A stretch of DNA of 64,000 nt from Cladochytrium replicatum (lineage: Eukaryota; Chytridiomycota; Chytridiomycetes; Cladochytriales; Cladochytriaceae): contig JAHLKD010000013.1 in NCBI GenBank assembly GCA_025526935.1, positions 186,001-250,000 of the forward strand, in the 5' to 3' direction. This document shows, one piece after another, positions 1 through 10,286 of the stretch. A model generated the notes under the pieces. That model was not told where the DNA came from. It made no database searches and saw only the letters and a list, made by a program, of their open reading frames with translations. The translations under genes and the position numbers were made by a program. Positions within the stretch are counted from its first letter, which is position 1. Each line of letters opens with the position of its first letter.

Positions 1-180
1 GGTCTTGTTGGGGTGTGAAGTACTCAATTAGTCAAAGACCCATGGGCCTAGCGATTTTTGGAACAAAGTTGAACGACATGCTAGAAATAAACAACAGAAT
101 TGCATTCCCGAAACAGCAGAGAAAGTTGGCACGACACGCATGTTCATTAACCCATAATAACCGTAAGTCAATCTCGGTAT

Positions 181-1431
181 CTAAACCGATTCTACCAATT
201 GGTCATTTCCGGCCCCACAGTTTGCTTCCTTTCCCATATCAGCGGCTGAGGTGCATGATCCCGGTCCCCCACAGCTCTTCTTGGTGAAAACACCATTTGA
301 TTGTCCTTCTATCGTCGTGCACTTCACCATCATGCTGTCGCCAAGGCAGTATGAGTTTGCGACTTTGCAGGGACATACGTTGACTCCAGAAATGTGGTTA
401 CGCTGGACTCCGAACACGCCGATCCCGTTCACGCACGTTGCAGGAACAGAAAGTGCTGAACTTCCTAATCTGATGGCTTCAGCAGCACAAGTGGTGGGAA
501 TCCATTTCAATAACTGCGTGTCGCATGTGAACAGATTTCCATCCTCGCAGAAATAGGCCTGTTGGCACATTAATTTGGTGATTTGATATGACTGCGAACC
601 ATTACTTACTTCTGAAGTGCATTGTTGAGCTAATGAGTTGCCACCCGTTGGTGAGGCAGAAGGAACATACGCAGATAAAGTTTTCGTGGCGGTTTGCGTG
701 GATGAGCTTGCGCCGGGTTGTTGATCCGAACCAGTTGAACGAACCAGCGTCCATCCTCCAACAACTCCGGCAATTATAATCAAAATTGCAACAGCCACAA
801 ACATGGCAAGGGTGGTCGGCGACCAAAAAGGCTTCTCTTCAACTTTCTTTTCAATCATCGCAGGAGGTTGCTGTGGAGCTTCGTGGACAGACGAAAGCGT
901 TTCAGGGGCAGGGAGAGCAAATGCATTGATGATCAGAGGCAAGGATGGTCGCCTAATTGATCGACTGGATACCGAGGCGACAGCCGTAGTTCCCAATCCT
1001 TCCGTGTTACCAGGGCCGGCCGATGAACTTTGAGCACCTGCAATAATCGCCTGTTCAGGCAGATCTATTAGGCTATCCTCCACTTCGTTTAAGCACGCCC
1101 AGGGTAGCAAACGCATGGGACCTTTCGGCGATGACCCCTCCGTGGTGACGTTGAAACCAAACACCCATCCTGGCCTTGTTTTGCTCACACCTTCGACGTA
1201 GATAAGATCACCGGGGTTCAAAGTGCACTCAGAGGACGGGTTCGATGGGACAAAGCCGATACGGGAGGTGTATGTGGTTTGGGTGCGGAGGGGGGTTGAG
1301 GACGTCGTTGCAGAGCCGTTTTCAGTTGTTTGCAGGGTCACTGCAAGGGTAGAGTATTCCGGAGGAGGGAGATCCGTATGCACTGGTGAGTCAGCTTCGT
1401 CCGCACGCTCCCAGCGATGCTTCGAGTCCAT
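181..1431 (-). CDS. Single-pass membrane protein: SH3-like module, TM segment, Cys-rich C-terminal region (paralog A)
   Basis: Intronless frame of 416 residues; the start is the ATG at 1431, because two codons further upstream is only a TTG. A Pro/Ser-rich head is followed at about residues 50-115 by an SH3-like stretch (RIGFVPSNPSSECTLNPGD, then a GWVFGFN core and a LLPWACL end). A hydrophobic segment (TTLAMFVAVAILIIIAGVVG) lies near residues 205-230, followed by a Ser/Thr-rich stalk and about 120 residues with some 15 cysteines. The layout suggests a cytosolic SH3-like head and an extracellular Cys-rich, possibly ligand- or wall-binding, region; the binding partner is unknown. No N-terminal signal peptide is visible, so the TM segment must act as signal anchor. 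The next gene on the same strand (1770-3473) has the same architecture and is a tandem paralog. Function is inferred from architecture only. Confidence 0.8.
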   Translation of the reverse strand: MDSKHRWERADEADSPVHTDLPPPEYSTLAVTLQTTENGSATTSSTPLRTQTTYTSRIGFVPSNPSSECTLNPGDLIYVEGVSKTRPGWVFGFNVTTEGSSPKGPMRLLPWACLNEVEDSLIDLPEQAIIAGAQSSSAGPGNTEGLGTTAVASVSSRSIRRPSLPLIINAFALPAPETLSSVHEAPQQPPAMIEKKVEEKPFWSPTTLAMFVAVAILIIIAGVVGGWTLVRSTGSDQQPGASSSTQTATKTLSAYVPSASPTGGNSLAQQCTSEVSNGSQSYQITKLMCQQAYFCEDGNLFTCDTQLLKWIPTTCAAEAIRLGSSALSVPATCVNGIGVFGVQRNHISGVNVCPCKVANSYCLGDSMMVKCTTIEGQSNGVFTKKSCGGPGSCTSAADMGKEANCGAGNDQLVESV

Positions 1432-1769
1432 CTCCAAGAAAAGAAAGACACCAGTTTTCGAACTTAATTGAAAGACCCTTGTTTTCTTGGCGACGGGATC
1501 TTGAAAATCCGCTCATCCAAATGAACGGAATGCAGTGTTGCCAATCTACTGCTCGTAACGACCAGGCAGACGGCACTCAGGTGGCATAGAAACGGCCGTA
1601 TTACCATATCCTCTCGATCCACCAATATTATTATCTTTTTGAAACATGGCAAAAAAAAACATGCAAAAAATTTAGACAGCTGTCCATATGCAAAAGTTAG
1701 GAGAGTAGCAAAGAAAAAGAAAATGTACGCGTGCAGTCATCTACTAGTTATCTCCAAAAAGCTTCTACT

Positions 1770-3473
1770 CTATTCATCACCTGTATCACCCTGACACTGT
1801 GCTGCATTTGCACCCGCAAGGCCAGTATTACCGTTGCACACCCTCCCATTGAAGTTTTCACACTGCTTGAAAACGAACCACGCCTTCCCGTTGCACCTGA
1901 ACAGATGCGAGCCAGAACAATGGGCCGTCTTTGTTTCCGCGCATGGGCAGACAACAGTGCCTCCGAACTGGCCAGGCAAAGACGCCAACGTTCCCTGACC
2001 TTCGACACAGGTTTGTTGGAAAGTAAAACCGGTGGAGCTTCCTGCCTTTCGCTCCGCTGAAAGTTTTGAAAAGATATGTTAGTCGGGGCTGGTGTAATTG
2101 GTTTTACCGATGATACCTTCGGCTTTACATCCATTTGTCCGGGTCCAAAAGGAGTTCTGGCAGCGGTAGAGTACACCTCCCGAGCAAAGGAATTGCTGGG
2201 AATCGCAACTGTCAACGTTTGATATGTACAATATTTCGTTTAACCGACATACCTCTTGAGGAGTCAAAACACAAGGGAGCTGGGCAGGGGCTGTCGGGGA
2301 AGTTGCAGGGGCAGGAGGAGAGGTTGATGTTACCGCATTCGTAGCAGCAGCATTCGACGTGGTTGTTCGGCCAGTCGTTGGTAATGATTGTGTGGCCTCA
2401 GCAGCAGAGGAAGTAGGCGACGCAGATGTTGCCGATGACGAGGGGCCACTACCACCACCACTACCACCACCAATGGCTGGAGAGGATCCACCTGGGTTTG
2501 AGCCCTGAGAGCTTGAATCTGCCGTCGCCGTCGTTTGGCGACCCAGAACTACACCCGCGATGACCCCAAGCAACCCAAGCGCAATGATGGCGGCGATAAT
2601 CAATATCCAATGCAATCGCGTCAGCTTCTTTTTGCTTTCCTTTTGAGGCTGGGATGGTGGGGGATAGGGAGCAGGTGCAGGAGTACCAACTGTTGCCAAA
2701 GCCCTCGAATGTAATCGAGGATCCTGTGGGTTTGCGAGGGCGTCGTTTCGATCAAAGTAGTCCTCGCGGCTGAGGTTCGAGTCTACCGATCTCGAGCGCG
2801 ATGGAGAGTTCGCGGTTGCGCGTCTCGATGGCGAATCATAAGTTCCAAACTGCTGGGCGTGTTGGGCTAAACGGTCGTTCGATCGTGGGGAATACAAATG
2901 GGAATGAGTGTTTTGAGAGGAGGATAGCGAGCCCATGGAAGGATTTGTGTCCAGCAATCGATGCTGCGATGTTGTCGTAACATTTCGCGTTAGGTATCCG
3001 TCGGGGTGGGAAGAGACAACATCGAATGTCGACACAGAATGTGGAGGTGAGTTTGGAATGACAGCGGCTTCGGGAATACGAGGGGGAGTTTCGCTGGTTG
3101 TGTTTGAATCGGAAACAACACCGGTCAAGCAAACAGATGGCAAAAGCTTAAATCCCTCTTTCGGCCTAGGGCCATCTGTAGTGACATTGTAACCGAGTAC
3201 AAAACCAGGTCTATGCGTGCTGATACTGTCGACATACACCACGTCCCCAGGTTGAACAGTACATTCCACTTCCGGTTTCGCGGCCACAAACCCAATACGG
3301 ACGGTGAACATCATCTGAGTTCTGATAACGACTGGTCCTGGCCCTTGCGAGATCGGCAACTGAAACCCAAAGTCGTTTCCATCGTATGCTGGAGGGAGTT
3401 CGGACATGGGACGGAGAGGCAGGTTCCCACCTCGAGTTGGGGTATTGTAGTGCCAGGGGTGTTTGGTGTCCAT
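1770..3473 (-). CDS. Single-pass membrane protein: SH3-like module, TM segment, Cys-rich C-terminal region (paralog B)
   Basis: Two exons, 3473-2108 and 2056-1770, separated by a 51-bp intron (donor GTAAAAC, acceptor TTTCAG); 550 residues. The SH3-like part (RIGFVAAKPEVECTVQPGD, GFVLGYN, KLLPSVCL) aligns throughout with that of the neighbour at 181-1431. A longer Ser/Pro-rich linker, a TM segment (WILIIAAIIALGLLGVIAGV), a Gly/Ser/Thr-rich stalk and a Cys-rich end follow. The intron splits the Cys-rich region; if it is left unspliced that region is lost, as the frame hits a stop 22 bases after the acceptor. Same orientation, same domain order and 338 bp spacing argue for local tandem duplication, followed by growth of the linkers. 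Probably a surface sensor or adhesion-type protein with a cytosolic SH3-like head; ligand unknown. Confidence 0.8.
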
Positions 3474-4154
3474 TGTTCACAAAAAGCTCAGCTCAAAACC
3501 CTTCCTTCTAATCACGTTTGTGCCGAGAAAAAGGCACTATATCAGTGGCGATGACATATAAAATTTATGCACCTTGCAATACATGTTTTCAATGGTATCA
3601 CCCCGCTACACCAATAAGTCCATCATATATAGCTGAAGAGCGCACTAACTCTCCTTTGCAGAATCTATCCGACGCGCAGAGCTTTCAATTGTCTGGTTTT
3701 CAGCCTCGGTGACGAAAGAAAGTACGTTCTAGCCACCCTCAAATTTGTTTAATAGGAGAAAAATAATTTTGAAAGCACCATGTGGCGTGAGATGAAGGCT
3801 CGGAGATATGAGATATTGAGGCATGAAAGCCTTGTAGAGGAATCTGGGAATTTCTAATTGGTTGCATGGAGTAAAAGCAATATTCTTATTGTGTGTTTTG
3901 CAAGGAAAATGGAAAGACATTTCAGCGCTGTCTGTAGTCCGATAATTCGTGTTCACGCAAGTGCGGGCTTACAGGCAGGTCCCTTAACCTCTTTCCTGTA
4001 TGACATGACATCTGCTGTGAGCTTGATAAAATTGCTTTTGCACTCCCATGCAGAACACGAACTTCATAAAACTGGCGAATATAGCTGCTCACAAAGCTAA
4101 TGTTTTGTGCGAATATTGGTTCGAGTGAATATGCCATACGTGGGAAAAAATCGA

Positions 4155-4433
4155 CTAGTTCAACCATTGTTTTGGATTCATCGGAGGAACGGCAGGCGTA
4201 GTAATTTTGACATGATGGTCATGCATCTTGCTCTTGGCTGCTTTGACTGAGTATCCTCTCGAGATACATGGAATAGCCCATGGTTGCGGAATACCAAACT
4301 CCTCAAAACCATAAATGCCAAGATCCATGGGTGATGTTTCTTCGGCGCGTTTCCAAGAAATGAAATTCATCCCTTCGTTTACTGCGTTAAAGGTTACCTT
4401 CGGGCCTGAGCTCCACCTCCCGCAGACAATCAT
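4155..4433 (-). CDS. Short hypothetical ORF, possibly a fragment
   Basis: A 92-codon frame with an ATG at 4433. I recognise no family and no signal peptide or membrane segment. It lies in a 1.4-kb stretch (3474-4917) that holds nothing else I can support, and could be a remnant of a larger gene or chance. No splice partner was found on either side. Confidence 0.2.
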   Translation of the reverse strand: MIVCGRWSSGPKVTFNAVNEGMNFISWKRAEETSPMDLGIYGFEEFGIPQPWAIPCISRGYSVKAAKSKMHDHHVKITTPAVPPMNPKQWLN

Positions 4434-4917
4434 TTCGTTATGCGAGCCAGGTATTTAAGTCGGCGATGAAATAGTTCTTGCTTGGGTCAAACTTTCCAAA
4501 GAGATAGGTTCTAGGCTCACGCTTATTCTATCCTTTGTGCGCTCGGAAACATCTCCTTGTGAGGTCGATCAGTAATTTGATCATTGAAATAGTGTGTGGG
4601 AGCTAAAGCCATCCATACATTAACGAGATGCTCCTTAATGTCGAGTTCTCCATCTTTTGAAATATGTTCCGAGCACGGCATATGGTTTGATTGAACGGAG
4701 CTTAGAAAATTGATTGATCATACGGATTGACGGTCAATTTTAACTAATTATACGAGCAGTTCTCGATCTGAGTGATTATTCTCAAGCTGCACATGATATT
4801 CCGTTAGAAATGGGTCTGTGTTACAGATCAGCCATCACGAGACTGATGTTCCAAAGTAACCAAGCCACTCGTACCGACGACGTGTCGTTTTGTGTTTTGT
4901 GGGGGGAAAACTTCACC

Positions 4918-5806
4918 ATGGAGAATCAGCAGAAAAATCTCGTCTATTATCTTGCCTATGGCTCAAACATGACGTCGAAAGTTCTGACAGGACGTCGGAA
5001 AGTCAGACCCGTGGAATCGTTTCCTGTTACAGTTCCTGGCTACCTTTTGGCATTCTCCATCATCGGGTGGCCGTACCTTGAGCCATGCTATGCTAGTGTA
5101 ATGCCGTGCCCAAATCGCTACCTTTCGTACGAGAAGGCACTCGAGGTACACGAGATGTGCAAGTTCGGAGGGCCCTTCGAATACGACAGCACCAATCCGG
5201 AGAAGAGTTTGCCGCCGGTTCTCAGCGGAGTGGCACACCACATCACAGAAGAAGATTGGCAGCAGATTGTTCGAACTGAAGGTGGATTTGGCCAAGATGA
5301 CGTTGAGGTTGGTGTGATGAATCTGAGGAACAAATCGGACTAACTCCTTTCAGTTTGGCTATAGATCGATTGAGGTTACTTGCGTCAAAAGCTCCGGGGA
5401 GACGATAACGGCACGAACGCTCATTTCTCGTGATGCCTCGACCAGTCGGTGCATGCAGCCTACCCGGCGCTACCTCGATTTGCTGATCGACGGCGCGAAA
5501 GAGCACAAGCTTCCTGAATCATACATTGAATATCTTCAGAAGCTTGAAGCGTATCTGCCTCCTAAAACCCTCAAAACAAGGCTAGCTCGTTGGATCTTCG
5601 TCGGTCCGATGCTGCCCTTGATGATTCCTGTGGCGTTGATTGCAATGATATGGATTGGTCTGCTGAAGAAGCCTCCGCCTAAGATCTTGGTTCATGTATT
5701 TTCTATGCTGAACAACCTGGCTCGTTCATGGCATGACCGTGTGGTGTCACGAGTGTTTGGTTCTGGGTACTATTCCCCTGGAGTCAAGCATGTGAAAAAG
5801 GATTGA
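4918..5806 (+). CDS. Gamma-glutamylcyclotransferase-like protein with C-terminal membrane anchor
   Basis: Exons 4918-5307 and 5354-5806 around a 46-bp intron (GTTGGT ... CTAAC ... TTTCAG); 280 residues. The ATG at 4918 sits in a good context (CACCATGG); an in-frame ATG at 4810 would add 36 residues that do not resemble the family. The N-terminal half has the family signature (LVYYLAYGSNMT), a hydrophobic core and a GYRSIEV strand just after the intron. Enzymes of this fold release 5-oxoproline from gamma-glutamyl peptides in glutathione turnover. A hydrophobic stretch (FVGPMLPLMIPVALIAMIWI) follows near residues 205-230, so this copy is probably tail-anchored with the catalytic part in the cytosol; many plant and fungal relatives are similar. 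Substrate not determinable from sequence. Confidence 0.8.
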
Positions 5807-5879
5807 TTTATGGACCTGTTTAACCCTGATCTACACATAAATTTTTGCTTCTGGTGGCCGTGCCTGTTGTCCCTTAAAA

Positions 5880-7290
5880 GGCTGTGCAATCTCAGCGCTC
5901 ACAGGCTTTTGAACGTTGCGGTGCCGCCAACGAAGGTCCGAGGGAGTCTGGTGTCGCGACTGGGCCAAACCCCGGCATCTACACCTGCTGTGAATGCAGT
6001 GCTTCGATGACTCCGAGGCTACCAACTTAGATTTCGACGAACCCGATGATCGCAAGAGTTCGTGCAAATGCCAACAGGAACAATCTCTGCAGCGATGTCA
6101 GTGATGCAAGCGAAGATCGTAAAGGGTCACCCCGCCCCAAAACCGTAGCCGCTGCTTTGAAGAATGCACCAAAAATAAGCGATTGAGTGATAAATGGGGG
6201 ATCCAATGCCTCCCATCGCCGATCGCGATCATCCGATGGCCTTGGCGAACTTTGACGTGCAATTGACGCTATTGGAAACACAGAACTTGACCGTACTCAG
6301 CTGCAAAGCGTCGATACGGATGATGTCACCGAGATGTATATGCGTCGCCGGTCAAACGCTGACACGACTGACACGCATTCAAAAAAAGTCAACTAGCAAT
6401 ACCCTCACCATTCGCCTGCGCCGGTCCATGGGCCAGCTTATACAGGCAAAGGATGAATCCGATACAGACTCCGATCACGGAGATGCTGGACATCGTGCGC
6501 GTCCTCCACTTCCCAGTGGTTCAGACCAGCCCTATGATCGCTTTGCGGGAATCGCAAACAAATTTAAGGAAAGGGCGGGCTCTGCTGCTGTCGTTGCGAT
6601 GGAGCGTTCGGCAGGATGGCGCACTGAGCTGTCGGTGAAAGCAAAAGAACTAGGAAAGCAAGCCTCATCTATTGCGGCGAATTTCATTGAAGATCGACCT
6701 CTCCCGCCCACGCCGTCATCGGCAAGCAGTACGGGATCAAACCAGTTGATCACAGAAGCAATCCCGATGGATACCGATGAGGTGTCACCCCCGATCAACA
6801 CCACACAAACCGGGGCCCCACCGTCGTCTCAGCAGTCACAGCATTCAAACAATCCGCTCTCGCCGACATCGAGCAGAAAGTACAACAGGCTTTTCGCACC
6901 ACATGCGCCTGCGGGGTCACCCTCGCGAAATCTACACCGACCAACCCATTCGGTTCAACCGGATCCGGGGTTCCGCCGATGACTATCTCACGGCGCTCGG
7001 CTTCCGGGCAACCAACCTTACCCAATCCGCAACCGACGTCGCCGTCATCGGCATCCCCGACGTCAAAAGTTCCCCACTTGTTGAGCAGCGATGATATTAG
7101 GAGCTCAACTTGGAACAGCCACCCGCGAAACCGGAGCGAAGCATGGAGGAAATGCAGATGCACAATCCTTTCGGAAAGAGCGTCGATGTGCTGCTTCAAG
7201 GTGGGGGTTAGTCAGGTGGCAGGACTGGGTGGAGCTGGAGGAAATGCGGGTGTTTGGTGGAGAAAGGAGGATGGTGGAGGCATAAGATGA
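5880..7290 (+). pseudogene. Eroded gene: protein-like segments in all three + frames
   Basis: Consecutive stretches look like Ser/Thr/Asp-rich protein but the frame changes every 100-300 bp and in-frame stops occur (for example TAG near 6397, TGA at 7092, TAG at 7098). The clearest pieces are a segment around 6256-6400 ending in HSKKVN, a 350-bp stretch around 6440-6790 containing DRFAGIANKFKERAG, a frame around 6800-6990 containing ADIEQKVQQAF, and a tail ending at 7211 with NPFGKSVDVLLQ. The switches do not coincide with convincing GT...AG introns of normal length. I read it as a decaying gene, or a gene with sequence errors; the family is not recognised. Confidence 0.45.
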
Positions 7291-7489
7291 TTGTGAGCGC
7301 AAAGGTTTTTGGTTTGGCCTTGGAAATGTTTGTTTTTTGCCTTTTCATTGAATATATGTCGGCTGCTTCGTTCATTACTTGCTTTCGTGAAATCTAAGGA
7401 ACTTGTTTCACAATCGTGTATTTCAGTTCATGCTGTCGAAGATATGTACAAGCAGGTACAATTGCTACGAAATAGAATCGCTTAACTGA

Positions 7490-9034
7490 CTATCTATAGT
7501 ACATAGCCCATGCTTTCCGATCCTCCTCGCTGTCGAAAGTTGGAGTAAAAAGAATGGTGTGCACTGCATCGAACCCTTCCGAAACCTTTGGCTCCTCAAA
7601 TTCTCCATTAAACTTAGCGAATGCCATCCTAGGCACTTTTCCGTCCCTTTCACCTTTGGCCATCCTAACAGCATCGTTGTGCTTGCACACTTCTTCTGAG
7701 CAGGCAAAATAGAAACACCGTATGCGTGCACCGTGTTTCTTCGCCAACGTGGTATAATGCTTCCGAGTAGCAGCATCGCGGTTGGTGTTATCGATGACCA
7801 CAGAGAGCCCTTGCGAAAGATACTCGCTGCATGCTTTGATGCACTTCTCTCGCGTTTTTAGCGTGTCCTGATTGACGTGTTTGTATCCGAGGGGAGAAAA
7901 GTGTCGACGGTAAAATGTTGACTTTCCGCTACCCATACGTCCGCAAAGGACAACCACTTCGAAACGCTTTTCTCCCTTTGAAGGGACTAACGCCGCCAAA
8001 TCAGATGATTCTGACTGCGCTGAGTTGGCTAGAATGCGAGGGTTGAATTGAGGCTCGGCGAACGTTGCGGTTGGATCCTCCCGTCCCGTAAAGAAGGTTT
8101 CTGGTGTGAAAAACTCGACAGGAATATTTTTTGCAAACTTCCAATCGGTGTCTGCAAAATCATCCTTCGGTGCGCCTTTCTTTCCACGACCTGAAGATGC
8201 TCCCGCTCGTTTCCGGCCAGCTGCGTCGCCAACATAGAAAGATGCTTGAAGGTCCACCTCCTCTGGTTTGCATCCCATCATATTCCGAACGAAATAGTCC
8301 CACATCCCAAGGCAAGGCTTCCGAAAGTTGTCATCGCTTGCAGCAGCCAAAATAACTATTGGCAGCCCCAGACTCCTGGCAAATCCTGTTGCGCGGCCTT
8401 GGAATGTTTTGATTTTCGCAACCGTCTTAGGATCTGTGCCAGGCATATTTGCGATAAACTTTCCTACCGAGCCGATTCCCGCTTGGTTGGATATGACGAT
8501 TACTGCGAACCCTTCATCCAACTTCCTCTTCAGCTCTTTGACGATTGTTGCGCGATTAAACAAGAACTGCCAATCATCTGTGTCCTTTGCATGCACGTTC
8601 CCACTCTTCGTTGTGACGAGAGTGCCATCGAGATCGTATGCCGCTATCTTCAGGCGTTTTTCTCCGAATACATCCTTTTTGAAAATGCCTGGTGCACCAT
8701 TCACTTTGGCAACCAGAAGCGTATTGTGTGGGGCCTCCCACCGCAAATCAAAACCTGTTGCGGAGTTCAATGCGGAGTCGTCCGTCCCTGTCGAGGATAT
8801 TGCAGGCTCAGTTGGTAATTTCATGGCATTCTTCGAAGATGTGTCTGACTTTTTGCTGCTGCCGCCAAGGAAAAATGGATGGATTGATCGAGGGACGAAT
8901 TCGCCGTCTGCCCCTTTTGTACGTTTAGCGGGCGGTGGGCTCGATTCTTCATCAGTAGTTGCATCTGCCGGCGGATCATCGTCGACCACAACAACTCGAT
9001 TGACTGCGCTTGCGGATCGCTTTCTGGAACTCAT
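7490..9034 (-). CDS. PNK1: Bifunctional polynucleotide 3'-phosphatase / 5'-kinase (PNKP)
   Basis: Intronless, 514 residues, starting at the ATG at 9034. A basic Ser-rich head is followed by a HAD-type phosphatase with the nucleophile motif AAYDLDGTL near residue 130 and a VISNQAGIG motif. The C-terminal kinase has a Walker A loop (CGRMGSGKST) near residue 365 and a VIDNTN motif. The enzyme removes 3'-phosphates and phosphorylates 5'-hydroxyls at DNA breaks so that ligase can seal them; it acts in the nucleus in single-strand-break repair. It lacks the animal FHA domain, as the fission yeast protein does. The divergent neighbour is thymidylate synthase, so two DNA-metabolism genes share one promoter region. 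Confidence 0.95.
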   Translation of the reverse strand: MSSRKRSASAVNRVVVVDDDPPADATTDEESSPPPAKRTKGADGEFVPRSIHPFFLGGSSKKSDTSSKNAMKLPTEPAISSTGTDDSALNSATGFDLRWEAPHNTLLVAKVNGAPGIFKKDVFGEKRLKIAAYDLDGTLVTTKSGNVHAKDTDDWQFLFNRATIVKELKRKLDEGFAVIVISNQAGIGSVGKFIANMPGTDPKTVAKIKTFQGRATGFARSLGLPIVILAAASDDNFRKPCLGMWDYFVRNMMGCKPEEVDLQASFYVGDAAGRKRAGASSGRGKKGAPKDDFADTDWKFAKNIPVEFFTPETFFTGREDPTATFAEPQFNPRILANSAQSESSDLAALVPSKGEKRFEVVVLCGRMGSGKSTFYRRHFSPLGYKHVNQDTLKTREKCIKACSEYLSQGLSVVIDNTNRDAATRKHYTTLAKKHGARIRCFYFACSEEVCKHNDAVRMAKGERDGKVPRMAFAKFNGEFEEPKVSEGFDAVHTILFTPTFDSEEDRKAWAMYYR

Positions 9035-9064
9035 CAAATTGCCTAATTGGGACTAATTGTAGAA
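9035..9064. promoter_or_regulatory. Very short intergenic region between divergent PNKP and thymidylate synthase
   Basis: Only 30 bp separate the two ATGs if thymidylate synthase starts at 9065. If it starts at 9218 the shared region is 183 bp. No TATA-like element is evident. Confidence 0.35.
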
Positions 9065-10228
9065 ATGGTTGCTACTTTTGAACGGAACGGGCAGCAGCGC
9101 ACAGAAGTCGACGAGCAGTCGGGGAAGTGCCTTGCAGGACTGCAGCACCAAGGCGAAAGGGTGGATGACTCAGCCCCAGTTCAGTCCGCTGATGTTGGGG
9201 TGTCCACTGCAACGTTCATGAACCCATACCTTGTTGGAACACAACTTCACGAGGAGTACCAGTACCTGAATCTCGTCCGCCATGTTTTGTCTCAAACCTC
9301 TCCTCGGACCGACCGCACTGGTACCGGAACTTTATCGATCTTTGCACCTCCCCAACTCCGCTTCTCGCTCAAGAACGGAGCGCTCCCGCTTCTCACCACC
9401 AAGCGCGTGTTTCTCCGGCCGATTTTCGAGGAGCTGATGTGGTTCTTGCGTGGCCAGACGGACTCATCCATCTTGTCCAAGAAGAATGTGAAGATTTGGG
9501 ACAAGAACGGCTCTCGTGAGTTTCTTGATAAAGTTGGGCTTTCGCATCGTCGGGAGGGTGACCTGGGACCAATCTACGGATTCCAATGGCGTCACTTTGG
9601 TGCAGAGTATACTGACGCGGACGCGGATTACGAAGGGAACGGCGTTGATCAATTGAAGGAGATCGTTCAAAAGATCACGACTAATCCAACTGATCGACGA
9701 ATTATTCTCTCTGCTTGGAATCCAGCAGGTTTGAGAATCCATATGCTTTACTACCAGAGAGTGCTTATCTCACTCGGCCATACAGCAATGCGAGACATGG
9801 CCTTACCCCCATGTCATATGTTTTGCCAATTCTACGTAGCTCTGCCGTCGACTCCGGACGCCAGGCCAAAGCTTTCCTGCCAGCTCTATCAGCGCTCGTG
9901 CGACCTCGGACTTGGCGTTCCGTTCAACATCGCGTCGTACGCGCTACTCACACATATGATCGCGGCTGTAACTGACACCGAGCCTCTTGAACTAATCCAT
10001 GTAATGGGTGACACCCATGTGTATTTGGACCATGTGGATGCTCTCAAGTTACAAGTCGAGCGTGAGCCACGGAAGTTCCCGACCTTGACGCTTCGGTTTG
10101 GAAGCCAAGACGGAAGATCAAAGTCCGTGGAGGACAGGCTATCACAACTCTTGGCGTTTGAGTACGAGGACCTGTCATTGGACGGGTATCAACCCCATCC
10201 AAAGATTGAGATGGGGATGTCAGCTTAG
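9065..10228 (+). CDS. Thymidylate synthase
   Basis: Exons 9065-9728 and 9786-10228. The intron (57 bp) is a multiple of three and has no stop, so the unspliced frame stays open and carries a false 19-residue insert right before the active site; splicing gives [21 protein letters not shown]-type continuity. The catalytic Cys lies in PPCHMFCQF, the folate/dUMP motifs DRTGTGTLS and [17 protein letters not shown] are intact. The enzyme methylates dUMP to dTMP with methylene-tetrahydrofolate. From 9065 (purine at -3, G at +4) the protein has 368 residues, with about 50 extra at the N terminus; from the in-frame ATG at 9218 it has 317, close to the family norm. The start is therefore uncertain. Confidence 0.95.
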   Translation: MVATFERNGQQRTEVDEQSGKCLAGLQHQGERVDDSAPVQSADVGVSTATFMNPYLVGTQLHEEYQYLNLVRHVLSQTSPRTDRTGTGTLSIFAPPQLRFSLKNGALPLLTTKRVFLRPIFEELMWFLRGQTDSSILSKKNVKIWDKNGSREFLDKVGLSHRREGDLGPIYGFQWRHFGAEYTDADADYEGNGVDQLKEIVQKITTNPTDRRIILSAWNPAGLRIHMLYYQRVLISLGHTAMRDMALPPCHMFCQFYVALPSTPDARPKLSCQLYQRSCDLGLGVPFNIASYALLTHMIAAVTDTEPLELIHVMGDTHVYLDHVDALKLQVEREPRKFPTLTLRFGSQDGRSKSVEDRLSQLLAFEYEDLSLDGYQPHPKIEMGMSA

Positions 10229-10286
10229 CGTATTTGTTTATTCCATTGTACATGATATATTTACAAACGCGATTTTGAGCAAAGTA

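Noticed and set aside
9729-9785. A novel 19-residue insert in thymidylate synthase
   Set aside because: The piece has GT and CAG borders and a branch-like site, and removing it restores the family sequence, so it is an intron.
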